Origin: Aspidapion aeneum
Taxonomy: Eukaryota; Arthropoda; Insecta; Coleoptera; Brentidae
Assembly: GCA_963576565.1 (NCBI GenBank)
Contig: OY755038.1
Location: 201,597,013 to 201,661,012, forward strand
Reading direction: 5' to 3'
DNA length: 64,000 nt
The notes below the pieces were generated by a model that saw only the letters and a list, made by a program, of their open reading frames with translations, did not search any database and was not told where the DNA came from. A program made the translations under genes and the position numbers. This document shows positions 47,550-53,028 of the stretch, piece after piece (within the stretch, counting starts at the first letter, position 1; each line of letters starts with the position of its first letter).

Positions 47550-49642
47550 GAATTTTTCACGTCACTGGTGGTCCAGCTGATTTGTGTAAACAAAACTTAG
47601 ATCTGATATGAACAACGGAACAACTTATTTTTAAAAAAAATTTGAAAACTAAGGCAATTTTCCTACTGTTTTCTAGTACATCCTTATAAAATGTAATATT
47701 CTAGACGTATTGTCGTTATTTTTTTTAGTCCGCTTCATTTTTTATTCCACAAAACTTAAACTACAAGTCAAAATGAATGTGATCATTTAGTATCAAAGGT
47801 GAATCGAGGACTATTGGGTAGTAAACAAAGATGTAGGTCAGCGGTTGATTTTTGAAGCTGAAACAAACACATTATTTTCTGCGAATTTTAATTTTTGTGT
47901 AAAGAGAAATGAAGCGGCGGGCTAAAAAAAATAACGACTGGTATGTCTGAAAAATATTATTTTATAAGAATATACTAAAAAATAGTAGGAAAATTGCCTT
48001 AGTTTTCAAAACATTCAAAAAATTTAAGTTGTTCATATCATATCTAACTTTTGTTTATGAATATCAGCTGGACCACCAGTGACGTTAAAATGCGACATAT
48101 ATTTATAAGATCCGAACACCGGTCTACTCTATCCATCGTGATCTATTCCTAACACGGGCCTTTTTTTAGTCCTTTTTAAAATCAACGACCCATAATATTT
48201 TCAGATTAGGCTAGTTATTGTAGATGGCATAACTAGCCCGGCCAAACATGTAGAAATAAGCAAAAGGACTCAAGCTTTATATCAATTTCTCAACATTCTG
48301 CAAAATTTGGCTAATCAACATGAATTTGCTGTAAGTATTATATCGATATTTATTTGTGTCCCTGCCATTTCTACGTTTGGCTTTTGTGAGTTTATAATTT
48401 GTGATAAAGAGAAATGTTGACTTTCCATTTGTAGGAAAAAGATTGCGCGACTTTTGGTGGTTTTAATTTTATTATGCAAATCTATTGTTAAATAATATTT
48501 AATAAAAATCACATATCTCATCTACAAATAAACAATAAATTCACATTTTTGCTTTATCCCGAATGATAATATTAAAAAGCTGTTTTTGGGAAGTTTTATG
48601 CGTTTCTAGGGGGGGATATAAAAAACCAAACCCCATTGCGAACTTCGATTTTCGAGAGAAGTCTAAAGGTGAAAACCGCATTTTGACATAACACGTTGTT
48701 TTGAATATACGGGGGGTTTCTGAAAAGTCTGCATTTTGGGAGGGGGCATATACCTTGGGAGGTTTTTATTTATAAAAATTTCATTTTAGTGTAAATTGCT
48801 TTTTTATAGATTTTTTTGAAAAAAATCCAATTCTCAAATTGAATTTCTCTTGTCACTTTTAGTTTTTGAGACATTAGATAAAATTCTTATTTATTTATGA
48901 AAAGAACCCCTCTATTCCTTCATTTTCTCTGTATTTCTTTTATACTTTGAGTTTTTATTGAATTGATCAAAATAAGAAAGTAATAAAAAATAAGGAGATA
49001 ACTAAAAAATTAAAATAAAAAACAATAAAATAAAATATATTAAGTGTGATACGTCATTTTCATTAAGAAAATTTCACGCTGAATCCAAAAATCGAATAAA
49101 ATAAAACTTTTCTTATGGAATGACCTTATTCCATTAAAAATACCAACTTAATGTAATCACCTTTTTTAACTTAAAACCTCCCAAAATGCAGACTTTTCAA
49201 AAACCTGTCGTTGAATATAAAGGCTCGCAAGTGGGGTTGTTTTATTTTCTTTCTTTTCTCCCCTAGAAACATTTAAAAACCACAAAAACATCTAATTTGG
49301 AAAACCCTATACATTAAAGGCGATAGTTTTTGGTTGGAAGAATTAGTAGTCAATTAAAGTTCTCCACCTACAACTCGTATCAAACCTAATCCTAAATTAA
49401 TACACAATGGCAGAAAGCTGGAACATCTCCGTTACATAATCTACTATTTTTAGGTAGTTTTGACCAACGACTTTACAACACGTATTGCCCAAGATACGGC
49501 GTGTATTATTCCATCTCTAGGCGATTCGTTTTTTCATCGAGTTAACACTAGAATTATCCTTTCGAAAATAAACGGCGTTTTTAAAGCAGAACTAATCAAA
49601 AGTCCAGTAAAGAGTCCAATAACAACTGCGTTCGCCTTATAG
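17817..49642 (+). CDS. RAD51C: RAD51C-like DNA repair recombinase, five exons spanning about 32 kb
   Basis: Exons are 17817-17949, 42930-43083, 46270-46537, 48205-48330 and 49454-49642. All introns are GT-AG and codon phases match at every join: G+CC gives Ala45, TG+C gives Cys96, then phase 0 twice. The joined protein is 289 residues. RAD51C is a RecA-fold ATPase that acts with other RAD51 paralogs in homologous recombination. Visible features are an N-terminal helical region (residues 5-40), Walker A GLPGSGKS (86-93), the segment FQLCISVQLP (97-106), Walker B LVIVD (about 188-192), and the AVVLTN plus LIKSP segments of the C-terminal core. The human protein is 376 residues. This one lacks much of the N-terminal linker and the basic tail, and stops soon after the KSP segment. 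Identity is strong from the ordered motifs; RAD51D or XRCC2 fit less well. Intron 1 (24,980 bp) is almost all transposon. Confidence 0.88.
18048..18653 (+). mobile_element. 7-bp-TSD MITE family A, copy 2 (single, 606 bp)
   Basis: TSD ATAGAGG lies at 18041-18047 and 18654-18660. This is a simple full-length copy without internal duplication, 98 bases inside RAD51C intron 1. Confidence 0.88.
18740..18898 (+). pseudogene. PIF/Harbinger transposase N-terminal fragment
   Basis: The 52-codon frame reads VSAWVKAWIASRSTLGAFEK, then LAAEDPASYKNHLRM and QYFDILLVSL before a stop. This is the usual opening of insect Harbinger-type transposases: a Trp-rich start, a helix ending in EDP.SY.N.LRM, then the F..LL helix. 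The DDE catalytic part is missing. It lies beside an opposite-strand MADF-like fragment, the second protein typical of such elements, so both are probably remains of one element in RAD51C intron 1. Confidence 0.65.
18925..19218 (-). pseudogene. MADF/Myb-SANT-like protein fragment of a PIF/Harbinger element
   Basis: Reading the - strand from 19218 gives KKWSAELTIQFLEGYECFPC, LWDVHSSSYKNKDSRDNA and SKIMTIEGFEV. After small frame slips it continues LRNTYALELIKIKK, SGAGANEVYTPKVPW. This is the order of a MADF domain: W.ELTI.FLE.Y, PCLW, Y.NK..RD, then the S.AGA...Y.P..PW tail. PIF/Harbinger elements encode such a DNA-binding partner. Frame breaks make it a pseudogene. Confidence 0.65.
19338..19645. 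mobile_element. PIF/Harbinger-type MITE, TTA TSD, copy 1
   Basis: Perfect ~25-bp TIRs begin AGGCCGCTTGACATGGTGCA, with TTA on both sides. The interior is rich in TGCA and GCATGC words. Both the TIR start and the TWA target fit PIF/Harbinger, and Harbinger coding relics lie just upstream (18740-19218). Confidence 0.8.
19664..19955. mobile_element. PIF/Harbinger-type MITE, copy 2 (right TIR truncated)
   Basis: It is nearly identical to the preceding copy and in the same orientation, 16 bases after it. The left TIR is intact after TTA. The right end stops 12 bases early at CCATGTC. Confidence 0.75.
19956..20110. repeat. GC-rich block with repeated TGGCGCCAGCAAAT
   Basis: TGGCGCCAGCAAAT occurs at about 19979 and 20095 around GCATGC and GGCGCGCC words, making a short GC-rich island in AT-rich DNA. 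Confidence 0.5.
20655..20869 (+). pseudogene. Transposon protein fragment (ATSHGKGVCDGVGG motif)
   Basis: The frame reads HEQDFGLKVEWHFFATSHGK, then GVCDGVGGTMKRL, ARASLQRPTDP and YRLCVETISGIKY before a stop. I recall this motif set from abundant, unnamed transposon-like proteins in aphids and other invertebrates; the superfamily is not assigned here. It lies inside the AGGGTCATTCC-ended element (20225-23552), so it is probably a relic of that element's own protein. Most of the coding region is lost. Confidence 0.55.
21143..22069. mobile_element. hAT-like element (CATGGGC.TAG ends) holding a solo LTR
   Basis: The left end CATAGGCGTAGAGAGGA and right end (inverted) CATGGGCATAGCCAGGA are flanked by TCTCCATT and TCTACATT, 7 of 8 matching. 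Removing the LTR leaves about 462 bp. Confidence 0.6.
21493..21952. mobile_element. Solo LTR, 460 bp, 5-bp TSD CATCG
   Basis: It starts TGTTGGGGGTAG and ends ACTGAACA, bounded by CATCG at 21488-21492 and 21953-21957. The matching place in element F copy 2 (about 34918-34925) has the uninterrupted GCACATCG, proving an insertion. The TG...CA ends, the 5-bp TSD and the lack of TIRs indicate a solo LTR. The TGTTGGG start would suit BEL/Pao, but this is not certain. Confidence 0.8.
22396..23132 (+). mobile_element. Element B, copy 2 (inserted in the F1 element)
   Basis: It is the inverse counterpart of 6294-7002, with four internal repeats and an expanded (TCTG)n tract. The F2 element lacks it at the matching place (38578-38590), which gives an empty site and defines the ends. 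A TTTTTA-like TSD is likely. Confidence 0.8.
22528..22592. repeat. (TCTG)n microsatellite
   Basis: About fifteen tandem CTGT units with a few TATG variants, at the position where the 6.8-kb copy has short CAGA repeats. Confidence 0.9.
23910..24242. mobile_element. hAT-type MITE with 8-bp TSD ATCGCGAC
   Basis: TSD ATCGCGAC lies at 23902-23909 and 24243-24250. The ends are CTGTGATGCCAGGTCTCA and, inverted, CAGTGTAGCCAGGTCCCA, the common hAT form. Repeated CTCATGCTTT blocks lie near both ends, and a remnant transposase start lies inside. Confidence 0.85.
24005..24125 (+). pseudogene. hAT-type transposase N-terminal fragment inside a MITE
   Basis: Within the 23910-24242 element, the frame KKKKIYKQHFKKDWKK followed by LPGIHWVECTRK and, after a stop, a Lys-Cys stretch resembles the start of hAT/ZMYM-like transposases (a Lys-rich start, HF...W...P...W, then a zinc-binding Cys). 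This suggests the MITE is an internal deletion derivative of a hAT element. Confidence 0.4.
24895..25080 (-). repeat. Partial inverted copy of element F
   Basis: It matches the inverse of 22000-22225 (GTTGTTCTCAACGCTATAAT, then the GGGCATAGCCAGGAATT block). Confidence 0.7.
25265..25770 (+). repeat. Dispersed repeat with GGGCTTCGGCCC hairpin, + copy
   Basis: It includes the 27-base palindrome GCACGGATCACC..GGTGATCCGTGC at 25274, a CGAAAGATGGTGGCAGTGTC block, and GGGGGGGCTTCGGCCCAAAG. An inverted copy occupies about 28350-29095, and another partial + copy lies at 39955-40310. Probably the 5' part of the Jockey-like element found beside each copy. Confidence 0.6.
25771..26518. other. Unassigned DNA
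   Basis: A - strand open frame at 26145-26375 has no recognised family. Otherwise AT-rich. Confidence 0.35.
26519..26635 (-). pseudogene. Partial duplicate of the LINE C-terminal segment
   Basis: This stretch repeats 27154-27270 almost exactly (protein piece GKQTFIELKQRKNLA). It is a truncated second copy about 635 bases from the first. Confidence 0.6.
26736..27275 (-). pseudogene. Non-LTR retrotransposon (LINE) C-terminal segment
   Basis: A 179-codon open frame contains WKSSVYRAINDVYAVGAKLA, then VCKKCQQIDTLFHRIKVC and a helical tail. It matches the conserved C-terminal region found after the reverse transcriptase in many LINEs: W....H...T...L, then a C..C..H..C zinc-binding motif. The RT domain itself is not present next to it. 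A shorter copy of its N-terminal part lies at 26519-26635. The Met is not necessarily a real start. The clade is not certain. Confidence 0.65.
27340..27480. repeat. Short palindromic GTACTGAATTCAGTAC cluster
   Basis: Clustered GTACTGAA and TTCAGTAC words at 27310-27355 can pair in several ways. They may be a degraded MITE end. Confidence 0.3.
27480..27960 (-). pseudogene. Jockey-like reverse transcriptase fragment
   Basis: The - strand reads FGFRDFHDRRGVPKITNILE, then EVCSAFFLDVAQSFDKVWHK, FLPKQNPDILESYISN. This is the palm region of a Jockey-clade RT: the conserved FLDV..AFD.VWH.G block containing the first catalytic Asp, followed by the SY..NR segment. It is truncated on both sides, with related copies at 29097 and 39410. 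Confidence 0.8.
28200..28690. repeat. 267-bp tandem duplication carrying a solo end of element B
   Basis: Positions 28153-28420 and 28420-28687 are nearly identical (period 267). Each unit contains GTGAGCTTACATGCCCATAA and TTGGCAGAGTA, the terminal ~38 bases of element B, without the rest. Confidence 0.75.
28350..29095 (-). repeat. Dispersed repeat with GGGCTTCGGCCC hairpin, - copy
   Basis: Inverse of 25265-25770. It lies directly upstream (in element direction) of Jockey RT pieces. Confidence 0.6.
29097..29690 (-). pseudogene. Jockey-like reverse transcriptase fragment, second copy
   Basis: The - strand frame reads FEISTIDEVHKITNILEKAL, SAFFLDVGIKALILNY, DFRVKQEDCLNLREIKAGVP. It is a diverged copy of the 27.5-kb RT piece, with a deletion after FLDV that removes the AFDKVWH block. 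The FADD motif appears degraded to FPDD. DNA continuing to about 29690 matches the 27.75-27.98-kb region. Confidence 0.75.
30100..31395 (-). pseudogene. hAT transposase pseudogene
   Basis: From 31395 downward the - strand shows TTDASNKYF, AFSGDNCSTYFGGMARKGQ, NLFGVGCSSHVINNAVHY, SIVQYLY, then IERIERQNTSVVE and LKVREIL. It ends with the hAT dimerisation domain (FAIPSHNANVETIFSLIATQ, W....RN.L). The FSGDN and GC.SH motifs are typical of the hAT catalytic core. Stops and frame shifts in the upper half make it dead, while the last 131 codons are still open. A hAT-like terminus TAGGGTTACCAG lies at about 29905. Confidence 0.8.
31788..32880. mobile_element. Large palindromic element, ~1.09 kb (ATGGCGGC type)
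   Basis: Arms of more than 500 bases are inverted around about 32337. The outer blocks GTGGCTATTAGGTATACAAG and CTTGTATACCTAATAGCCAC match perfectly. Inner blocks with AAAATGGCGG and TTTTTGGGGACTCGACTC also pair. It is non-coding. Confidence 0.88.
32881..33520. other. Unassigned DNA with a possible hAT end
   Basis: CTAGAGTTGCCAA at about 33219 resembles a hAT terminus, but no partner or TSD was found. CGCGAAATGTTTCGCG is a short palindrome at about 32945. Confidence 0.3.
33521..33732. mobile_element. hAT-like MITE, 212 bp, 8-bp TSD CCTTTTTC
   Basis: TSD CCTTTTTC lies at 33513-33520 and 33733-33740. Perfect 18-bp TIRs CATGGGCGTAGTCAGGGT are followed by GGGGCAGGGTGGGGCA and its inverse. Confidence 0.9.
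34832..36083. repeat. Recent 626-bp tandem duplication
   Basis: Positions 34832-35457 and 35458-36083 are nearly identical (a 71-codon antisense frame is unchanged in both). The unit includes flanking element F sequence plus the left ~420 bases of the CCCAACA element. Confidence 0.9.
35039..38264. mobile_element. CCCAACAAACATTT-ended TIR element with duplicated left end
   Basis: The right end AAATGTTTGTTGGG (38264) is the inverse of CCCAACAAACATTT at both 35039 and 35665. The element is 2,600 bp from the inner left end. The uninterrupted target CATGTCTAC survives in element F copy 1 (22067-22075), giving a 2-bp GT duplication. Interior frames (36770-37360) are unrecognised. Superfamily unassigned. 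Confidence 0.75.
36770..37360 (+). other. Unrecognised open frames in the CCCAACA element
   Basis: Two frames (36892-37074 and 37093-37359) are rich in hydrophobic residues. The second has a segment PHFVTILFIFVSFLLYHYHY that would span a membrane. An intervening stop and the lack of any family motif mean no function can be given. Confidence 0.3.
39410..39650 (+). pseudogene. Jockey-like reverse transcriptase fragment, + strand
   Basis: Translated pieces include KLFLPKEDDLLESYVSNK, a stop, then KLREIKAHVPQGSVIGP. This is the same RT region as the 27.5- and 29.1-kb copies, in the opposite orientation. It carries in-frame stops. Confidence 0.7.
39655..39900 (+). pseudogene. Jockey-like reverse transcriptase fragment, adjacent second piece
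   Basis: The pieces STIDQVHKINFKIKLFLPKQ and LKSYISNKF, then a degraded KTGKLLKFK run, repeat the preceding fragment. Two partial RT copies therefore lie head to tail. Stops and deletions are visible. Confidence 0.65.
39955..40310 (+). repeat. Third copy of the 25-kb dispersed repeat
   Basis: It matches 25085-25460 closely (AGTACCCTTC, then GGCAACATAACATATTGAC and CCCGAAAGATGGTG). Confidence 0.65.
40311..41006. other. AT-rich DNA with no recognised feature
   Basis: No ORF or repeat was recognised. Confidence 0.4.
41007..41735. repeat. Decamer minisatellite, long array
   Basis: About 68 tandem units of the form TGT(C/T)G(A/G/T)GT(A/C)C run from about 41050. They are preceded by CGAGGGGTCATCGGCACC and an ATTTTGTACAGCGTCCAACA lead-in that also opens the next array. 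The right TIR is missing. Confidence 0.92.
41768..42018. mobile_element. MITE with the decamer minisatellite as its interior
   Basis: Inverted ends CGAGGGGCCATC and GATGACCCCTCG bound an identical lead-in and about 18 decamers. The neighbouring long array is the same element, expanded and lacking its right end. Confidence 0.75.
42175..42313. mobile_element. Tc1/mariner-type MITE, 139 bp, TA TSD
   Basis: Ends CCCGGTTTCCACC and (inverted) CCCTGTTTCCACC continue into ATGCATGCCCA.CCC and AATTCAAAAAACGCATCA. TA borders it at 42173 and 42314. Confidence 0.8.
42768..42898. mobile_element. GC-rich imperfect hairpin element beside exon 2
   Basis: GTAGACTGTCGCGGTC at the left pairs with the inverse of GATCGCGACAGTCTG at the right. 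A central hairpin TTGCCACCATTAACG..TTAATGGTTGCCA fills the middle. It ends about 30 bases before the RAD51C exon 2 acceptor. Confidence 0.6.
42930..43083 (+). CDS. RAD51C: RAD51C-like exon 2 (linker and Walker A)
   Basis: The acceptor TTTTACAG ends at 42929 and the donor GTAAGA begins at 43084. The exon encodes residues 46-95: the KTALDILKEE linker segment, a short strand region, and Walker A GLPGSGKS followed by QV. This matches RAD51C order: ALELL linker, ITFCSALD region, P-loop, then Gln-Leu-Cys. The split TG plus C codon restores the Cys found after the P-loop in vertebrate RAD51C. A GC-rich inverted-repeat element ends about 30 bases before the acceptor. Confidence 0.92.
43084..43603. 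other. RAD51C intron 2, 5' part
   Basis: It holds a lone TACAGGGTGTTTCATTT terminus (43131) of a Tc1-type MITE and the hairpin at 43215; otherwise unassigned. Confidence 0.4.
43215..43270. repeat. Perfect 17-bp stem hairpin
   Basis: CTATAGGCCGAGAAGAA and its near inverse TTCCTTCTCGGCTATAG face each other across CGTGTG. CTCGGTCGGTAG flanks on both sides. Confidence 0.55.
43604..44786 (+). mobile_element. 7-bp-TSD MITE family A, copy 3 (tandem pair)
   Basis: TSD GTCCAGT lies at 43597-43603 and 44787-44793. The first unit is full length (to 44214). The second (44215-44786) lacks the first ~45 bases, so two units share one TSD. It lies in RAD51C intron 2. Confidence 0.88.
45450..45535 (+). pseudogene. 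Penelope-like GIY-YIG endonuclease fragment
   Basis: A short frame reads RESYVGETKRPLQVGVKEHH. This is the core of the GIY-YIG-type nuclease at the C-terminus of Penelope-like retroelements (Y.G.T.R.L..R..EH). Only about 28 codons remain, in RAD51C intron 2. Confidence 0.55.
45642..45712 (-). tRNA. tRNA-like sequence, degraded 5' half
   Basis: On the - strand the 3' half is well formed: anticodon stem TTGC/GCAA, T-arm CCGGG/CCCGG around TTCGAGT, then CCGAAGC. The D-arm is not recognisable. The T-arm and anticodon stem match the 58.7-kb sequence, so both probably derive from one tRNA-related repeat. Confidence 0.35.
46270..46537 (+). CDS. RAD51C: RAD51C-like exon 3 (core after the P-loop)
   Basis: The acceptor TCTTTTCAG ends at 46269 and the donor GTAGGC starts at 46538. 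After one base completing Cys96, 89 codons follow. They contain FQLCISVQLP, GGFGGEVIYI (matching the GGVAGEAVFIDTE strand region), a helix starting RRVKQLANNF, and the DHIYVVNVYDFAEL segment that matches the HIYYFRCRDYTEL region of RAD51C. The residue after the IYIN strand is Ser, where RecA-type proteins usually have an acidic pair (DTE). This may affect catalysis and should be compared with other insects. Confidence 0.92.
46735..46935 (+). repeat. Dispersed repeat with GGTTTGGTTA(T/G)GT units, copy 1
   Basis: Three to four ~20-base TTTTGGTTTGGTTATGTC-like units follow a GATTGCAAATCGAG / AGCGCTAAACAGCGCAC block. An inverted copy lies at 60295-60490. Confidence 0.7.
47471..48140. mobile_element. 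MULE-like MITE, 670 bp, 9-bp TSD, copy 1
   Basis: Ends CACGGTGGATAGAATAGACC and (inverted) CACGATGGATAGAGTAGACC extend into long TIRs through CAC.AGTGGTGGTCCAGCTGA. TSD GTCTATTCC / ATCTATTCC, 8 of 9 matching. It includes a (TA)n tract (47504-47546) in the left TIR and ends 64 bases before RAD51C exon 4. Confidence 0.85.
47504..47546. repeat. (TA)n microsatellite
   Basis: About 21 uninterrupted TA units within the MULE-like MITE TIR. Confidence 0.95.
48205..48330 (+). CDS. RAD51C: RAD51C-like exon 4 (Walker B)
   Basis: The acceptor ATATTTTCAG ends at 48204 and the donor GTAAGT starts at 48331. The exon has 42 codons, phase 0 at both ends. It begins IRLVIVDGIT, the Walker B strand with its catalytic Asp and the DGI signature of RAD51C. 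A helix ending NLANQHEFA then matches the SLANNHRLAV stretch of the human protein. A 670-bp MULE-like MITE ends only 64 bases before this exon. Confidence 0.92.
48598..49278. mobile_element. Fold-back element in RAD51C intron 4
   Basis: TTTCTAGGGG at the left faces CCCCTAGAAA at the right. A second inner pair (CTGAAAAGTCTGCATTTTGG and CCAAAATGCAGACTTTTCA) is also inverted. Confidence 0.7.
49454..49642 (+). CDS. RAD51C: RAD51C-like exon 5 (C-terminal core and stop)
   Basis: The acceptor CTATTTTTAG ends at 49453. The exon reads VVLTNDFTTR, then a PSLGDSFFH segment, RIILSK and LIKSPVKSP, and stops at TAG 49640-49642. This matches AVILTNQMTTK, ALGESWGH, RLIFHW and LYKSPS of vertebrate RAD51C. 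The GT right after the stop (49643) and a pyrimidine-rich AG at about 49695 look like splice sites. They cannot rescue the frame, because the TAG is already complete. The end therefore looks genuine, or the gene has lost its tail. Confidence 0.87.
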   Translation, partial: VVLTNDFTTRIAQDTACIIPSLGDSFFHRVNTRIILSKINGVFKAELIKSPVKSPITTAFAL

Positions 49643-49776
49643 GTAGTGTTCTTAAAATGGCACTTTGTTCAATAATTTTTTTTAACGATTAGGGCTTAGA
49701 ACTTTCGTTTACGACATACAGGCAGATGATATTACTAAACAAACGTGGAATTTCGTACCCGTGAATTTAAAAATCA

Positions 49777-50228
49777 AACAAGTTTCGTGGCTAATCAGAC
49801 AATAAGGAATTTTTGTTTCTCTCATATTTTTCCGTGGGTATCTTGAAAGCTTAACCTCACGGGAGTCCAAGATCTAATGGACACCTAATAAGTGTTGACA
49901 GTTAACTGTTTCGTCCTTATGGGACTCCTCAGAACACTGCTAGGTCGATGTGACAATTCTTGCGAAGTTAATGAGACAAAACATTTGATAATTGGATGAC
50001 GAAGTTAATTAGACAAAACCGTCTAATTAACTTTGCAAGAATTGTCACATGGACCTAGCAGTGTTCTGAGGAGTCCCATAAGGACGAAACAGTTAACTGT
50101 CAACACTTATTAGGTGTCCATTAGATCTTGGACCCCCGTGAGGTTAAGCTTTCAAGCTACCCACGGAAAAATATGAGAGGAACAAAAACTCCTTTTTGCC
50201 CGATTAGCCACGAAACTTGTTTGATATT
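49777..50228. mobile_element. Long-TIR family C, copy 2: near-perfect 450-bp palindrome
   Basis: Almost the whole element is one inverted repeat: AACAAGTTTCGTGGCTAAT at the left and its inverse at the right, with arms through AACAGTTAACTGTC and a short loop near 50000. It starts about 135 bases after the RAD51C stop codon. Confidence 0.85.
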
Positions 50229-51150
50229 ACTAAAATTTTTAGATTTTTATTTGTTAACTTTTAAGTCTATTGACATATTGAACATTTTTGGCAGAAATGT
50301 TGTTAAACTGTCGCTGTTAACGCATAGAGCGTGGATGATTCACAAAATGTATTTATATTCGTTATATTTTTGCACATTAATAAAAATCATTTCTATAAAA
50401 TAATACTTCTGTATTATTTGTTCTTTAAATCTGGTTTCACATAAAATATGTCTTAAATATGTGTAAAATTCATAATAAGCTTCATTTAATTCTACTCAGA
50501 ACATGTTTTATTTGTATACAGGGTTCCTAAAGTCGGATCTAGGAATAGGATTTCTATATAGAATTGACTCGATTGACAAGGTATCTCATTAACAATACTC
50601 TCGAAAAAAACGATATCACATGTTTGTTACTTATAGTGACATCTTTGCCAAAAGCCCCGAACTGACTAAAATTGGTAAAACCTAATGCCGCGTCGTGCAG
50701 AATTTTTACTTCTAGCATACACCACATCTGCGATCAGCTGGAAATTGGTTAGAAAAAAAAAACAATTTTTAATAAGGTTTTTATAAATTTCAAAAAAAAA
50801 TCGATAAAAAAGCATTTTTGTAAGCAAACCTAAAACGTGTAAAAATACAAAATCAGAAAAATAATGAATTTGGATTGTATTACCTACAGCCACTAATTTT
50901 AAACATAAGTGGCAATTAAACTGTAGTGGCAACCCCGGCCTATGTTCGTCCCTTTTTTACTCGTGTAACTTTCTGTGTCTATACTGGAACACACGACCTT
51001 TTGCCTTTAAGCCAATTTAAACAAGATAGACCACTAACTAACGTAAATATTAGACACAAGTTGAAACGCACTATATTTCGCATTGTCATTGTGTCATAAC
51101 TGAAACTGCATGCAATCTGATAGGTCAAGTTTATGATTTAACAGGTCAAT
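50229..51150. other. Unassigned DNA downstream of RAD51C
   Basis: Open frames at 50128-50403 and 50666-50932 overlap repeats or lack any family signature. Confidence 0.35.
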
Positions 51151-51157
51151 ATTAAAG

Positions 51158-51220
51158 TCCCTGTATGTTGACATATTTGGATATATTAATATATCCAAAT
51201 ATATCAACAAACAGGGACTC
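51158..51220. repeat. Hairpin AGTCCCTGT...ACAGGGACT
   Basis: An almost perfect ~62-base palindrome centred on ATATTAATAT. Confidence 0.75.
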
Positions 51221-51765
51221 TAGTCATTATGTGCCTGGTTGAAATACGTACGGAGTTGTAAACCAGTTTATACAAGGTGGCCTAAAAATATACCGACAAA
51301 CTGTAGGGGGTGGTAGAGGCCATCAAAACAAACATTTTTTGTCCAGTAAACATATGTCAGCAAATGAGCAATTTGGGCTCTAGAGCAAAAAAACTGTTTT
51401 TGGTACTTTTATTTTGCGCAGTAATTGAATTGTCACAATGGGACAATATTATGTGGTTTGAAACAAGTGGAGGGGCCTGGGCCCCCCTGGTCCCCTCAAC
51501 GAGCCGCCTCTGGTTGCCATGGGTCGTGTCTCCATCTTCGTTGCTGGTTCAAAGGATATCCATCACATAAAACGGAAGATTAGATCTTATCTCAGTTTCT
51601 TCTCTCTCTATATTCCCCATCTAGTAAACACGTCAATGAGGAGAAACAAATATGTAACGTTATGCTTGGGTCAAATGGCATTTAAGTAGGATATTATCCA
51701 CAAGGACATAAGTAGCAACTATATAACTAGTTTGGGCATGACCAAGCAAATAGCTTATTTTTTTT
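51221..51765. other. Unassigned DNA
   Basis: Contains GGGGCCTGGGCCCCCCTGG at about 51472, which resembles degenerate hAT-type ends; no partner found. Confidence 0.3.
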
Positions 51766-52028
51766 AATTGAATCGGTGAGTGAAAGAAGGGTCCAACTGA
51801 TTGGAAGAAGGGTCCAAAATCGTTTTTTTTTTTTGGCAAAAAGTCACATTCCCGGTTAGATAATAAATCTTATTTGTCTATAAAACAAGTCCAACTAGCA
51901 TATGGAATAATTTTCCTGTGCACAACGACGCTAATTTTTTTTTCCTTTTTGAAATAATAAATTTTTTTCGTTTCCTGTAAAATGTGTATTTCTGCGCTTG
52001 GACCCTTCTTCCATTCACCGATTCAATT
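51766..52028. mobile_element. MITE, 263 bp, AATTGAATCGGTGA termini
   Basis: TIRs AATTGAATCGGTGA(G/A)TG.AAGAAGGGTCCAA face each other, and an extra GAAGAAGGGTCCAA copy follows the left one. The TSD is not clear. Confidence 0.75.
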
Positions 52029-53028
52029 ATAGAGCTCAAAATGTGGATAGTGCCCCTCGTACCAGTTCTGTATGGAATGGAATACAAATAAGTCGTTTAA
52101 CATCTATAATTTTATTTTTAAATTTAGTATAACATACGTATATAAATTCGACGATTATAGAAAAAGTGGAAAAACGAGTATATCAAGTAGAAAAGTTTTG
52201 AAAAAATGTGAGAATTTGTAAAACAGTTAACAATATTATAAATTTAGTGTTTCGCTACAATAGTGCGTAGTTAAGCTACAAGAAAAACATTTCAACAAGA
52301 TTAACAAATATCTTATTAATTTAAAATTGGTTATAGATGCCATAACTTGAAGAAAAAAAACGGATCACTTTAATGACATGGCGTCCAGCTGTTGTAACAG
52401 AACATGACCTTCCATAAGACAACAAAAATTGTTTGGGTAAGGAAGGTAACAAACCCTCTTTTGACGTTCACCCAGGCTTATTCAAAAAGGCAAATTATTA
52501 ACCACTGTTGCAACAGAACAGACATTAAAAATTTTTTTTAAATCCTTGGACACGTCGATTTTGTTTGTGTGGAAGAAACTTTTTGCGATCTTGAGATTGT
52601 ATACGCAACTTTATTTATCCTTTTTTAAAATTATTTTCCGTCTTTTAATTAAACAAGTAAAGCCAATACAAATTTACAAATTTGGCACCAAGCTACAACG
52701 CGCATATAAAAGACAGGACTCTTGCTCGTTGCCGGGTTTGAATCAAGTCCATGTGTAAAGTTTACTAAACTAAAAACTCAATATTTCTACTTAAAACTTA
52801 ACATAAAATTATAATTATATAACTATTCAGTGAACAACAAACTAGTGTTTCCCTGAAACGGTAAAGAAGCAAGAAGAAGCGGGCCCGCTAGCTGGAAAAC
52901 CCCGTCGAAGATTCCTTCACTGTAAGCTCAAAGTAGGTTTTGTATGGCGCTCAGACTGTCTGTGTAATTGGGAAAGTTGCCTGTAGTATTTACAGTCCAC
53001 CAAAATATTCGAATAAATATATATAAAT
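52029..53028. other. Unassigned DNA
   Basis: The + frame at 52546-52758 is Phe/Leu-rich and not recognised. Confidence 0.35.

Noticed and set aside
47396..47600. Frames with poly-(Ile-Tyr)
   Set aside because: Translation of the (TA)n microsatellite in a MITE.
49643..49760. Sixth RAD51C exon starting GLELSF
   Set aside because: The in-frame TAG at 49640-49642 precedes the donor, so it cannot be joined in frame, and the peptide does not match the RAD51C tail convincingly.
52700..52755. Possible third tRNA-like B box (GGGTTTGAATC)
   Set aside because: No A box, stems or terminator could be placed around it.
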